Of a stretch of DNA of 7,724 bases, positions 1 to 5,934 are shown one piece after another. The DNA lies in NCBI GenBank assembly GCA_025456495.1, contig JALOKO010000166.1, positions 1 to 7,724 on the forward strand, in the 5' to 3' direction. Made by a program: the position numbers and the translations under genes. The notes beneath the pieces were generated by a model, which was not told the DNA's origin, made no database searches, and saw only the letters and a list, made by a program, of their open reading frames with translations. Numbering within the stretch: the first letter of the stretch is position 1; each line of letters opens with the position of its first letter. Origin of the DNA: Bryobacterales bacterium (GTDB lineage: Bacteria > Acidobacteriota > Terriglobia > Bryobacterales > Bryobacteraceae).

Positions 1-1
1 C

Positions 2-493
2 GAACTCAATGGCGGGGTGGGCGGCCGCAAGTGGTATCAGGGCCTGGAGGTGGGGATGGGCAACCGGACCACCCCCATCGCCAACCAGGCAATCACCGCG
101 CCTGGAGGCACGAACCTGCAGTTACGCTTTTCCAAGGATGACCCCCCGCGAACAGTGGAGGAAGTGAAGGAACTGCTGAACGGGGTGTTCAACTTCAACC
201 AGCGTTCAGCCACTGAGCAATACATTGAAAGCCTGCCGGAAGAGGTGAAACAGGCCATCGAGGAAAAGAAGGCCATCAACGGGATGGACCGGGACCAGGT
301 AATCCTGGCCATGGGCAAACCCAAGCGCAAGGTGCGCGAGACCAAGGACGGCATCGAACTGGAGGACTGGATCTACGGCGAGCCTCCGGGCCGGATCGTC
401 TTCATCACCTTTGACGGGGAGGAAGTGGTGGAGGTCCGCGAGGAATGGGCCGGTATGGGGCAAACCGCGCCGCGCGTGATCATTCCCCACTGA
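2..493 (+). CDS. BamE/SmpA-like domain protein, 5' partial
   Basis: The reading frame is open to the left edge, so only the last 163 residues are visible; the GTG at 17 is in frame but probably internal. The C-terminal ~75 residues contain a stretch around MDRDQVILAMGKP followed by a Trp-Ile-Tyr-Gly segment and a strand-rich FITFDGEEVVEV end. This is the usual pattern of the SmpA/OmlA (BamE) fold: a helix ending in G-x-P, then a three-stranded sheet. Before it lies a charged helical region (EEVKELLNGVF, then EEVKQAIEEKKAI). The N-terminus, where a signal peptide or lipobox would show, is outside the window, so I cannot say whether it is exported or a lipoprotein. True BamE belongs to the outer-membrane Bam complex, but this domain occurs in many unrelated small proteins, so only a fold-level assignment is justified. 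It lies 176 bases upstream of gap on the same strand; a promoter between them suggests separate transcription. Confidence 0.72.
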   Translation, partial: ELNGGVGGRKWYQGLEVGMGNRTTPIANQAITAPGGTNLQLRFSKDDPPRTVEEVKELLNGVFNFNQRSATEQYIESLPEEVKQAIEEKKAINGMDRDQVILAMGKPKRKVRETKDGIELEDWIYGEPPGRIVFITFDGEEVVEVREEWAGMGQTAPRVIIPH

Positions 494-563
494 GAGGTCG
501 GGCACGTTCGCCAGCGCTGCGGTTACGGATGAAAGACAAAAGAGTGCGCTATCCGATTCCGGG

Positions 564-593
564 GTGACTTCCCCGCCTTCCCTTTGATATCAT
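564..593 (+). promoter_or_regulatory. Candidate sigma70-type promoter of gap
   Basis: A -35-like GTGACT (564-569) and a -10-like TATCAT (588-593, five of six consensus positions) are separated by 18 bases. Transcription would start near 600 and leave a leader of about 70 bases before the gap ATG. The -35 box sits in the loop of a small GGGG/CCCC inverted repeat (561-564 with 571-574). This is a consensus match only; no transcript data are visible. Confidence 0.4.
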
Positions 594-669
594 TGAAGTT
601 TGGCCGCGCAGCCGCGAAGGCGGACCCCGAAATCAGCGGTCACTGGATATTGGAAGGAGCATTCTCTAC

Positions 670-1677
670 ATGGCCCTGAAAGTTGCAATCAATGGGTTCG
701 GTCGCATCGGAAGAAACGTATTCCGCGCAGGCTACAAGAACCCGAATATCGAGTTTGTGGCCGCCAACGACCTGACGGACACCAAGACGCTGGCCCACCT
801 GCTGAAGTACGACTCCATCCTGGGACCTCTGGATGCCGAAGTCACCGCCGCTCCTGACGGCGTGATTGTGGATGGCAAGCTGCTGCGGATCTTCGCCACC
901 AAGGATCCCGCCGAGATCGAATTCCCGTCGGTGGGCGCGGAAGTGGTGGTGGAATCCACCGGTCGCTTCACCGATGGCCCTGTGGCCGCGAAGCACCTGC
1001 GCGGCTCGGTCAAGAAGGTCATCATCTCGGCCCCGGCCAAGGACGAAGACGTCACGATCGTGATGGGCGTGAACCACGATGTCTACGATGCCTCCAAGCA
1101 TCACGTGATTTCCAACGCCTCCTGCACCACAAACTGCCTGGCGCCGTTCGCCAAGGTGCTGCACGACAACTTCACGATCATCGCTGGTTCGATGACCACC
1201 ATCCACAGCTACACCAACGACCAGAACGTGTTGGATTTCCCGCACAAGGACCTGCGCCGCGCCCGCGCTGCCGCTGTCAACATGATTCCCACCTCCACTG
1301 GCGCCGCGAAGGCTATCGGCCTGGTGCTGCCTGCGTTGAAGGGAAAGATGGACGGCTTCGCGATGCGCGTCCCCACCCCCAATGTGTCGGTGGTTGACCT
1401 TGTCGCCACGGTGGAGAAGTCCACGACGGTCGCGGAAGTGAACAGCCTGCTGAAGGCGGCTTCGGAAGGCCCGCTGAAGGGAATCCTGGGCTATACCGAG
1501 GATCCCGTTGTGTCCACGGACATGCTGCGCAACCCCAACAGCTCCATCGTGGACGCCGACCTGACGAAGGTTCTGGGCGGCAACATGGTGAAGGTGCTGA
1601 GCTGGTACGACAACGAGTGGGGCTACTCCTGCCGCGTCGTCGACCTCGCGCTGTTCCTGCAGGAAAAGGGACTCTAG
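670..1677 (+). CDS. gap: Type I glyceraldehyde-3-phosphate dehydrogenase
   Basis: This phosphorylating dehydrogenase converts glyceraldehyde-3-phosphate, phosphate and NAD+ to 1,3-bisphosphoglycerate in cytosolic glycolysis and runs in reverse in gluconeogenesis. At 335 residues it is the normal family length and looks intact. The Rossmann nucleotide-binding motif GFGRIGR is at residues 9-15, and N33-D34-L35 follows the second strand, the arrangement usual in NAD-preferring forms. The catalytic site SNASCTTNCLAP carries the nucleophile Cys152, and His179 in IHSYT is the base that activates it. The phosphate-site segment STGAAKA (208-214) and the C-terminal WYDNEWGYS (312-320) are also conserved. 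The ATG is preceded by a strong Shine-Dalgarno sequence GGAAGGAG (652-659) with a 10-base spacer. No pgk or tpi follows; the gene appears monocistronic, with its own promoter and a hairpin terminator. Confidence 0.97.
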   Translation: MALKVAINGFGRIGRNVFRAGYKNPNIEFVAANDLTDTKTLAHLLKYDSILGPLDAEVTAAPDGVIVDGKLLRIFATKDPAEIEFPSVGAEVVVESTGRFTDGPVAAKHLRGSVKKVIISAPAKDEDVTIVMGVNHDVYDASKHHVISNASCTTNCLAPFAKVLHDNFTIIAGSMTTIHSYTNDQNVLDFPHKDLRRARAAAVNMIPTSTGAAKAIGLVLPALKGKMDGFAMRVPTPNVSVVDLVATVEKSTTVAEVNSLLKAASEGPLKGILGYTEDPVVSTDMLRNPNSSIVDADLTKVLGGNMVKVLSWYDNEWGYSCRVVDLALFLQEKGL

Positions 1678-1695
1678 TTTCTGGAGCAGTGTGGC

Positions 1696-1733
1696 AAGGC
1701 GGGGGTGGATGCGATGGCGTCCATCCCCGCTTT
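1696..1733 (+). terminator. Rho-independent-like terminator of gap
   Basis: Nineteen bases after the gap stop codon, the arm 1699-1709 pairs with 1720-1730. This gives an 11-pair GC-rich stem with one G-U pair and a 10-base loop. Three more weak pairs (1696-1698 with 1731-1733) extend it into the short TTT run. The T tract is short and interrupted (TTTCCATTTG), so termination may be imperfect. The opposite strand lacks a T run after the stem, so a role in stopping transcripts from the convergent gene is less likely. Confidence 0.65.
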
Positions 1734-1832
1734 CCATTTGCGGCCAAACGGGGGGTCCGTAAGGGGCGAGGTTCGCGCGCGCACCCGGGCGCGGCATGCG
1801 CGGGCTGACGTGTAGCCCATCATCGCCGTCAC

Positions 1833-2237
1833 TCAGCGTCCCGGTGGGGCGGCCTCTGGCGCAGCTTCTGCTTCCGGTTTAGGACTGAGCTTTTCGACAA
1901 CGTTCAGCTTCACAGGCTGCTCAATGTACATGGGGCTCTCTCCGGCCGTCAGAACCAGAAGCCCGTAGCGCCCGAAGGGCAGGTCTTTCCCCACCGCAAA
2001 GCGAATGGTGGTGTCCGTTTGCTCCTCCACCGTCAGTTCAATATCCTCGTTTCCCTTCGTCAGATAGAGGCCAGCGACCTGGGCCTTGGACAAGTGCTGG
2101 CCGGTTACGGTTACCTTGTCCCCCCGCAGAGCCTCCTGTTTATCCAGGCTGCGCAATACGGGCGTGGTTTGCGACAGGGCGCCCAACGCCGTCAGGCAGA
2201 CCAGAGATGCCAGAGCGAACAGGTTTCCTAGAGCCAT
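1833..2237 (-). CDS. Small secreted protein with IPT/TIG-like domain
   Basis: This encodes a 134-residue protein with a clear Sec signal peptide: a hydrophobic core at residues 5-20 and likely cleavage after LGALS or LGA near residues 20-22. There is no lipobox, since the residue before Cys14 is Val. Residues 26-115 read like one IPT/TIG (immunoglobulin-like) beta domain: PVLRSLDKQEALRGDKVTVTG, then LYLTKG, then TDTTIRFAVGKDLPFGRYGLLV. The last ~17 residues are a flexible Pro/Ala/Glu-rich tail. An upstream in-frame start at 2270 exists, but the ATG at 2237 is preferred because a strong AAAAGGAGG lies 7 bases before it and the signal peptide begins there. IPT domains are usually parts of larger surface or binding proteins; a single free-standing exported copy suggests a periplasmic or surface binding role, but no ligand can be named. 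It is convergent with gap. Confidence 0.82.
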   Translation of the reverse strand: MALGNLFALASLVCLTALGALSQTTPVLRSLDKQEALRGDKVTVTGQHLSKAQVAGLYLTKGNEDIELTVEEQTDTTIRFAVGKDLPFGRYGLLVLTAGESPMYIEQPVKLNVVEKLSPKPEAEAAPEAAPPGR

Positions 2238-2244
2238 AGGCAGG

Positions 2245-2253
2245 CCTCCTTTT
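2245..2253 (-). promoter_or_regulatory. Strong ribosome binding site fixing the start at 2237
   Basis: The minus strand reads AAAAGGAGG, followed by 7 bases and then ATG. This near-perfect anti-16S match decides between the ATG at 2237 and the longer frame beginning at 2270. A small hairpin (CCTCG 2261-2265 with CGAGG 2272-2276) lies just 5' of it in the leader. Confidence 0.8.
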
Positions 2254-2317
2254 CCAAAGACCTCGCGCACTCGAGGTTGCCGTAAGGTCCGTTTGTGGAA
2301 GAACGGTCGGTGTCGCT

Positions 2318-2346
2318 ATCCTAATGCGACTCTCCATGGAATTCAA
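2318..2346 (-). promoter_or_regulatory. Candidate promoter of the secreted IPT protein gene
   Basis: On the minus strand, TTGAAT (2341-2346) and TAGGAT (2318-2323) are spaced by 17 bases; each matches four of six consensus positions. The start would fall near 2311, giving a leader of about 75 bases that includes the small hairpin and the strong ribosome binding site. Confidence 0.35.
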
Positions 2347-2462
2347 GTGCTATTTCGGCGCAGCCTGGCCGGTGTTTGGATGGCCCGCGACGCGCGCGGA
2401 CGCATCGACGGGTGCAGGCGGAGCCTCTACACCGGGGGCACGCGGATGGCCGGATTCGTGGC

Positions 2463-2744
2463 ATGCTGAATGCAGACATGGGCTATGCACTCTGGATTGA
2501 TGGGGATTTGGCGTGGGCAGAGGGCGCGCATGAGTATCGGGCCTGGGGATCGGCCGTCATCTCGGCGAACACCGGATTTCAATTGAAGGACTTCCGGCGG
2601 CACCCCGGAAAGCGCGAACGGCGTGGCCGGGCATTCGTGGGCCTGTTTCCATCGCTGGAGGAGGTGAACCACCACCTGCAACGCCGACGGCAGGGCGGCC
2701 TGCGCCGACGCAAGACCCACCTGCTGCCAGCCCATCTGCGCTAG
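2463..2744 (+). CDS. Hypothetical protein, doubtful ORF
   Basis: An ATG-initiated frame of 93 residues that I do not recognise. The first two thirds look protein-like: a hydrophobic/aromatic start (GYALWIDGDLAWAEG), then HEYRAWGSAVISANTGFQL, then a segment ending FVGLFPSLEEVNHHLQ. The last ~25 residues are strongly basic (several RRR clusters). By my hand count about three quarters of its third codon positions are G or C, compatible with coding here but not decisive. There is no good Shine-Dalgarno sequence before 2463; a nearby ATG at 2478 and a TTG at 2376 are alternatives, but the extra residues from 2376 look like arginine-rich non-coding translation. It would be convergent with the next minus-strand gene, 53 bases apart. 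If it is not real, 2238-2797 is a 560-base stretch without a gene. Confidence 0.4.
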   Translation: MLNADMGYALWIDGDLAWAEGAHEYRAWGSAVISANTGFQLKDFRRHPGKRERRGRAFVGLFPSLEEVNHHLQRRRQGGLRRRKTHLLPAHLR

Positions 2745-2797
2745 GCCGTTCGGCGCGCGGGCGCACCCAGGCGGACGCGAAGCACTCTCTGGAACGC

Positions 2798-3028
2798 TTA
2801 GTCGGCGGCGCCCATGCTGGAAATGGGTGATTGCCTAAACGAAAACTCGCGGTCAACAGCAGGCCCCCGACGCATGGCGGTTTGGATTGCCTTCACCTCC
2901 TGATCGCGGAGATACTGCCATACGCGCGCTAGCTGGCGATGCGCCTCAGGGCTGAGGGCTTCGAAGTGAGACTCGATCACGTCGTCCACCACTTCACGCG
3001 CCGATTCGTACCAGAACTGCATATTCAT
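2798..3028 (-). CDS. Short helical hypothetical protein
   Basis: A 76-residue protein with no family I can name. Residues 4-55 are predicted by eye to be two amphipathic helices, roughly YESAREVVDDVIESHFEAL and SPEAHRQLARVWQYLRDQEV, joined by a Ser-Pro turn. The C-terminal 20 residues look disordered. There is no signal peptide, membrane segment or metal motif, so it is probably a small cytoplasmic protein. Either the ATG at 3028 or the ATG two codons later at 3022 could start it; only a weak GAAAG lies 5 bases before the first. It follows pepA on the same strand but 270 bases away, with its own candidate promoters, so it is unlikely to be an operon partner of pepA. Confidence 0.6.
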   Translation of the reverse strand: MNMQFWYESAREVVDDVIESHFEALSPEAHRQLARVWQYLRDQEVKAIQTAMRRGPAVDREFSFRQSPISSMGAAD

Positions 3029-3038
3029 CGGTACTTTC

Positions 3039-3066
3039 AGGATAGCTGATTTCGATTAGCCGTCAA
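3039..3066 (-). promoter_or_regulatory. Start-proximal candidate promoter of the 76-residue gene
   Basis: On the minus strand, TTGACG (3061-3066, five of six) and TATCCT (3039-3044, four of six) are 16 bases apart. Transcription would begin near 3032, only about 4 bases before the first ATG (3028). That would give an essentially leaderless message, or initiation at the second ATG (3022). Confidence 0.4.
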
Positions 3067-3093
3067 GATCAAAAACGGGAATTTTTATATCGA

Positions 3094-3123
3094 ATTATCC
3101 AAAGTAGTTAGCATGGTTAGCAA
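3094..3123 (-). promoter_or_regulatory. Upstream candidate promoter of the 76-residue gene
   Basis: On the minus strand, TTGCTA (3118-3123, four of six) and GATAAT (3094-3099, five of six) are spaced by 18 bases in an AT-rich patch that stands out from the GC-rich surroundings. The start would be near 3087, giving a leader of about 60 bases. It competes with the start-proximal candidate; the sequence alone does not decide between them. Confidence 0.35.
3107..3122. repeat. Direct repeat of GTTAGCA, 9-base period
   Basis: GTTAGCA occurs at 3107-3113 and again at 3116-3122, separated by TG. It overlaps the -35 element of the upstream candidate promoter, the position expected for a repressor or activator half-site pair. 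Two 7-base copies could also be chance. Confidence 0.4.
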
Positions 3124-3234
3124 CAAACCGATTAGGTACAAGTTTTCTGGGGAAAGGGGCGCCTCGTGGAGGACCGATGCCTCCCCCAGCACCCAAACCC
3201 CTAGTACCCGCTAGCCCGGCGTGGCGGACCCATT

Positions 3235-3271
3235 CCGGACCCAGGCCTTGCAGGAGCCTGAGAGGTTCCGG
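3235..3271. repeat. Nested inverted repeats downstream of pepA
   Basis: An outer 5-base stem (CCGGA 3235-3239 with TCCGG 3267-3271) encloses an inner one (CAGGC 3242-3246 with GCCTG 3256-3260). The structure begins 29 bases past the pepA stop on the minus strand and is not followed by a T run. It could help end or protect the pepA transcript. The rest of 3029-3299 holds the AT-rich promoter patch and otherwise nothing I can support. Confidence 0.3.
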
Positions 3272-3299
3272 GCAATGCAACCGCGGCGACGCCGTGGGT

Positions 3300-4817
3300 C
3301 TACACCGTCGCAGCGGAATGCGCGGACGCCAGACGGACGGCCAGTTCCACGAAAGTTTTTACCGCTACACCCGTGGGACCCTTGGGCATATAGGGCTTGG
3401 CGGTCTCAAGCCAGGCCGTGCCCGCGATGTCGAGGTGCGCCCAGGGGGTATCCCCGGCAAACTCCTCAAGGAACTTCGCGGCGGTGCATGCGCCGCCCCA
3501 GCGACCGCCGATATTGGCGATGTCGGCGAAATCGCTCTTCAGGTACTCCTTGTATTCTGCATCCAGCGGCATGGGCCAGAAGCGCTCGCCGGCGGCTTTG
3601 GCCGCTTCCTGGATCTGTGCGCAGAAGGCGGGCTGATTGCAGAACAAACCCACATGCTCAAAGCCCAAGGCCACGGCGATGGCGCCGGTGAGGGTAGCCG
3701 CATCCACCAGGTGAGTGCAGCCCTGCTGCTTGGCGTAGGTGATGGCATCAGCCAGAATCAGCCGGCCTTCGGCGTCGGTGTTCAGCACCTCAATGGTCTT
3801 GCCAGACAGCGACTTCAGGATGTCGCCAGGACGCATGGCCTTGCCGCTGGGCATGTTCTCTACAATCGGGACGAACGCGGACACCCGAATGCTGGGCCGC
3901 AACGCGGCAATGGCCTGCATGGCGCCCATCACGGCCGCGCCGCCGGACATATCGTACTTCATCTTCTCCATGCCGTCGGCAGGCTTGATGGAGATGCCAC
4001 CGGAATCGAAGGTGACCGCTTTCCCAACCAGTCCCAGATGGACGGAGGAGGTGGGCGCGTCCGGGTCATACACCATGTGCAGCAGGAAGGGCGGTTCCTC
4101 ACTTCCCTGGGCGACGGCCAGCAGCGCCCCCATCCCGAGTTCCTCCAGGCGACTGCGGTAGAGCACGTCTACCTGGACGGCGGTTTCTCGCGCCAGCACC
4201 TTGGCGCGTTCCACCAGCTCGCGTGGGGGCAGCAGATTGCCGGGAAGATTCGAGAGGTTGCGGGAGTAGTTTTGCGCCTCTCCCAGGATTTGGCCTTTTT
4301 GGAGCGCGCCCTGCAACAAGGCCGCGCCGCCATCCATCGCAACCCGAAAGAGCGCGAAGATCTTGTCGTCCTTGTCCTGGGTCTTGAGGGAATGCACCTC
4401 AAAGTCACCCGTGAGCGCGCCGCCGGCAATCTCCGCGACGTTGGCCTCATTGGCCAGCAGGGGGTCCAGGTACAGCGTGGCGTCCATCAGCGACTTCTGC
4501 TTGAGCGCACGCACGGCGGCGGCGGCTACCTTGCCCAGGGTGGAAGGGTTCAGTTTTTCCCGATCACCGCATCCAACGAGCATCAGGCGAGGGGTGCGCA
4601 GGCCGTACACGCGATGCAGCAGCAGCACTTCCATGGGCTTGGCCTTGAACTCGCCCGTTCGGTATAGCTCGCAAACGAGGCCGCCGCTTACCCGATCCAC
4701 TTCGTCCAGGCCACCGGAATACAGGTCATTCGAGCCGGGCTTCACCTCGAAGGCAGGCAGCACCAGCACTGCCCCTTGCACTTCGGCGGCCTTGGAGTCA
4801 ATCAATTCGAGTTTCAT
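3300..4817 (-). CDS. pepA: Leucyl (cytosol) aminopeptidase, M17 family
   Basis: PepA is a cytoplasmic two-metal exopeptidase, normally hexameric, that removes N-terminal residues from peptides; some homologues also bind DNA as accessory recombination factors or regulators. The 505-residue length is typical. The N-terminal ~170 residues are the variable macro-like domain. The catalytic domain shows the full site by alignment to the E. coli pattern: Lys266 and Asp271 in VGKAVTFDSGG, catalytic Lys278 in SIKPADGMEKMKYDMSGG with Asp289, and Asp348, Glu350 and Arg352 in the family signature NTDAEGRLILADA. The C-terminus keeps the GGACTAAKFL and HLDIAGTAW segments. The ATG at 4817 is supported by GAGGAG (4823-4828) with a 5-base spacer. 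It is third in a same-strand series after guaA and the phosphodiesterase; the 159-base gap, with a CGGGGC/GCCCCG hairpin (4866-4871 with 4885-4890) in the probable leader, suggests separate control. The gene looks intact. Confidence 0.96.
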   Translation of the reverse strand: MKLELIDSKAAEVQGAVLVLPAFEVKPGSNDLYSGGLDEVDRVSGGLVCELYRTGEFKAKPMEVLLLHRVYGLRTPRLMLVGCGDREKLNPSTLGKVAAAAVRALKQKSLMDATLYLDPLLANEANVAEIAGGALTGDFEVHSLKTQDKDDKIFALFRVAMDGGAALLQGALQKGQILGEAQNYSRNLSNLPGNLLPPRELVERAKVLARETAVQVDVLYRSRLEELGMGALLAVAQGSEEPPFLLHMVYDPDAPTSSVHLGLVGKAVTFDSGGISIKPADGMEKMKYDMSGGAAVMGAMQAIAALRPSIRVSAFVPIVENMPSGKAMRPGDILKSLSGKTIEVLNTDAEGRLILADAITYAKQQGCTHLVDAATLTGAIAVALGFEHVGLFCNQPAFCAQIQEAAKAAGERFWPMPLDAEYKEYLKSDFADIANIGGRWGGACTAAKFLEEFAGDTPWAHLDIAGTAWLETAKPYMPKGPTGVAVKTFVELAVRLASAHSAATV

Positions 4818-4900
4818 GCGCGCTCCTCATTGCAAACCTTCAATCCAAACAATAGCGCAGGCCAGCGGGGCAGGGTAAGGATGAGCCCCGAGACGAGTAC

Positions 4901-4945
4901 TGGCAGGCGCGGCGATGCCGATTGTGGCAGGCGCGGCGATGCCGA
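4901..4945. repeat. Two tandem copies of a 21-base palindromic repeat
   Basis: Two identical 21-base copies occupy 4901-4921 and 4925-4945, giving a 24-base period with a TTG spacer. Each begins TGGCAGG and ends GATGCCGA, and contains a perfect mini-hairpin, CGGC-GAT-GCCG. The pair sits between the stop of the phosphodiesterase gene (4977) and the pepA start (4817). Perfect identity in a non-coding gap, plus the internal palindrome, recalls REP-type dispersed repeats. A genome-wide copy count is not visible here, so that label is an inference. Confidence 0.8.
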
Positions 4946-4976
4946 CGACGACGGGATGGACTGGCCGCGGAAGCGC

Positions 4977-5849
4977 TTAGCGCAGCTTGCGCTCCTCCAG
5001 ATACAGAATGAGGCCCTGTGGGTTGTCGGTGATGATGCTATCCACCCCCGCCTCCACCAGGGGCTGCCATTCGGCAGGCGAGTTGGCCGTCCAGGGAACC
5101 ACCTTCAGCCCTGCTGCCTGGGCCTGCTTTACCTTTGCGGGGGTCACCAGGCGGAAGTGGGGGGAGACGATGGGTGCATCCCCGGCGCGCTTGGCGGTTT
5201 CCAGGAAGCTCTCGTCGCCTGTCCCCAGCAGCGCGGACCGGCGGAGTTCCGGGGCGAGTTTCTTCACTGCGTGCAGGGTGCGGAAATCGAAACTCTGCAC
5301 GATTACGCGCGACTCCATCTTGTACTTGCGCACCAGGTCAACCAGCAGGCGGGAGAACTCTTCGGGTGAGGGGGTTAGCTCGGGCCTGCGAGGGTCAATC
5401 TTCGTCTCAATGTTGAAGTGGAAGCCCTTCACGGCGGCGAACTCCTGGAAGACCTCCTCTAAGGTAGGCATGCGGGTGCCGGGCACGGCCTGCTGCGCGG
5501 GGAAGGCGGGGTTGGGCGCCCAGCCACAGTCGTACTGCTTCAACTGGCTGAGCGTGAGTTCGCGGATCACCCGGGACATGCCATCCGGCCCTTTGCAAAT
5601 CGCCGGATTCATGACAGGATCGTGTGACAGCACCAGGACGTTGTCGCGGGTGACGGACAAATCCATCTCCAGCACATCGGCGCCCATTTCGACGGCGTGG
5701 TGCATGGCGGGCAGCGTGTTCTCAGGAAGCACCCAGCGGGCGCCGCGATGACCCTCCACCAGAATCCGCTTTCCGGGGGGCTTGCCCTCCTGGGCGGGCA
5801 GCGTCAGCACCAGCAATGGGAGGACGGACAGCAAGAGAATCCAGGGCAT
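4977..5849 (-). CDS. Exported glycerophosphodiester phosphodiesterase
   Basis: GDPD enzymes hydrolyse glycerophosphodiesters (deacylated phospholipids) to glycerol-3-phosphate and an alcohol, using Ca2+ or Mg2+ on a TIM barrel. In this 290-residue protein the signature is complete: His34-Arg35-Gly36 with Glu43-Asn44 (HRGARWVLPEN), metal ligands Glu61 and Asp63 (LEMDL), the second catalytic His76 (SHDP), Glu148-Lys150 (IETK), Trp253 (VPWTAN), and the closing TDNP (274-277). Residues 1-19 form a Sec signal peptide (MPWILLLSVLPLLVLTLPA, cleavage before Gln20), so the enzyme probably acts in the periplasm, like GlpQ rather than cytoplasmic UgpQ. The frame is open back to a TTG at 5948 inside guaA, but the ATG at 5849 is preferred because the signal peptide starts there; no clear Shine-Dalgarno supports either. 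It begins 85 bases after the guaA stop on the same strand, so co-transcription is possible though the functions are unrelated. Confidence 0.93.
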   Translation of the reverse strand: MPWILLLSVLPLLVLTLPAQEGKPPGKRILVEGHRGARWVLPENTLPAMHHAVEMGADVLEMDLSVTRDNVLVLSHDPVMNPAICKGPDGMSRVIRELTLSQLKQYDCGWAPNPAFPAQQAVPGTRMPTLEEVFQEFAAVKGFHFNIETKIDPRRPELTPSPEEFSRLLVDLVRKYKMESRVIVQSFDFRTLHAVKKLAPELRRSALLGTGDESFLETAKRAGDAPIVSPHFRLVTPAKVKQAQAAGLKVVPWTANSPAEWQPLVEAGVDSIITDNPQGLILYLEERKLR

Positions 5850-5905
5850 ACTGGCAGGGTAGCGCGATCGGGCTACGAACCGGTTACAGCTATCCGATGG
5901 CGAGG

Positions 5906-5924
5906 CCGCGGGAGCCTGCCGCGG
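5906..5924. repeat. GC-only hairpin between guaA and the GDPD gene
   Basis: CCGCGG at 5906-5911 can pair with CCGCGG at 5919-5924 across a 7-base loop, just past the guaA stop (5935). No T run follows on the minus strand, so it is a poor classical terminator. It may weaken read-through into the phosphodiesterase gene or stabilise the guaA 3' end. Confidence 0.35.
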
Positions 5925-5934
5925 GTTGGCGTTG

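Noticed and set aside
640..1797. Minus-strand open frame of 385 codons
   Set aside because: It is antisense to the intact gap gene and His/Arg/Val/Gly-rich without recognisable motifs; a codon-bias shadow.
1802..1818. GGGCT/AGCCC hairpin after the secreted IPT protein gene as a terminator
   Set aside because: Only five pairs and no T run on the minus strand; too weak to call.
3240..3280. Glycine-riboswitch-like CCTCTCAGGC on the minus strand upstream of the 76-residue gene
   Set aside because: The short motif resembles the 3' part of that aptamer, but the GGAGAG segment and the CCGAAGGGGCAA-type element are absent and no glycine-related gene follows. Chance is the simpler explanation.
3095..3280. 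Minus-strand frame of 61 codons between pepA and the 76-residue gene
   Set aside because: Its composition is Gly/Pro/Arg-rich, it has no ribosome binding site, and it runs into the AT-rich promoter patch. It does not look coding.
3177..4667. Plus-strand open frame of 496 codons
   Set aside because: It lies almost wholly antisense to pepA, whose motifs and ribosome binding site are convincing. Its translation is rich in Gly, His, Arg and Gln with no domain pattern, as expected from the complement of a GC-rich gene.
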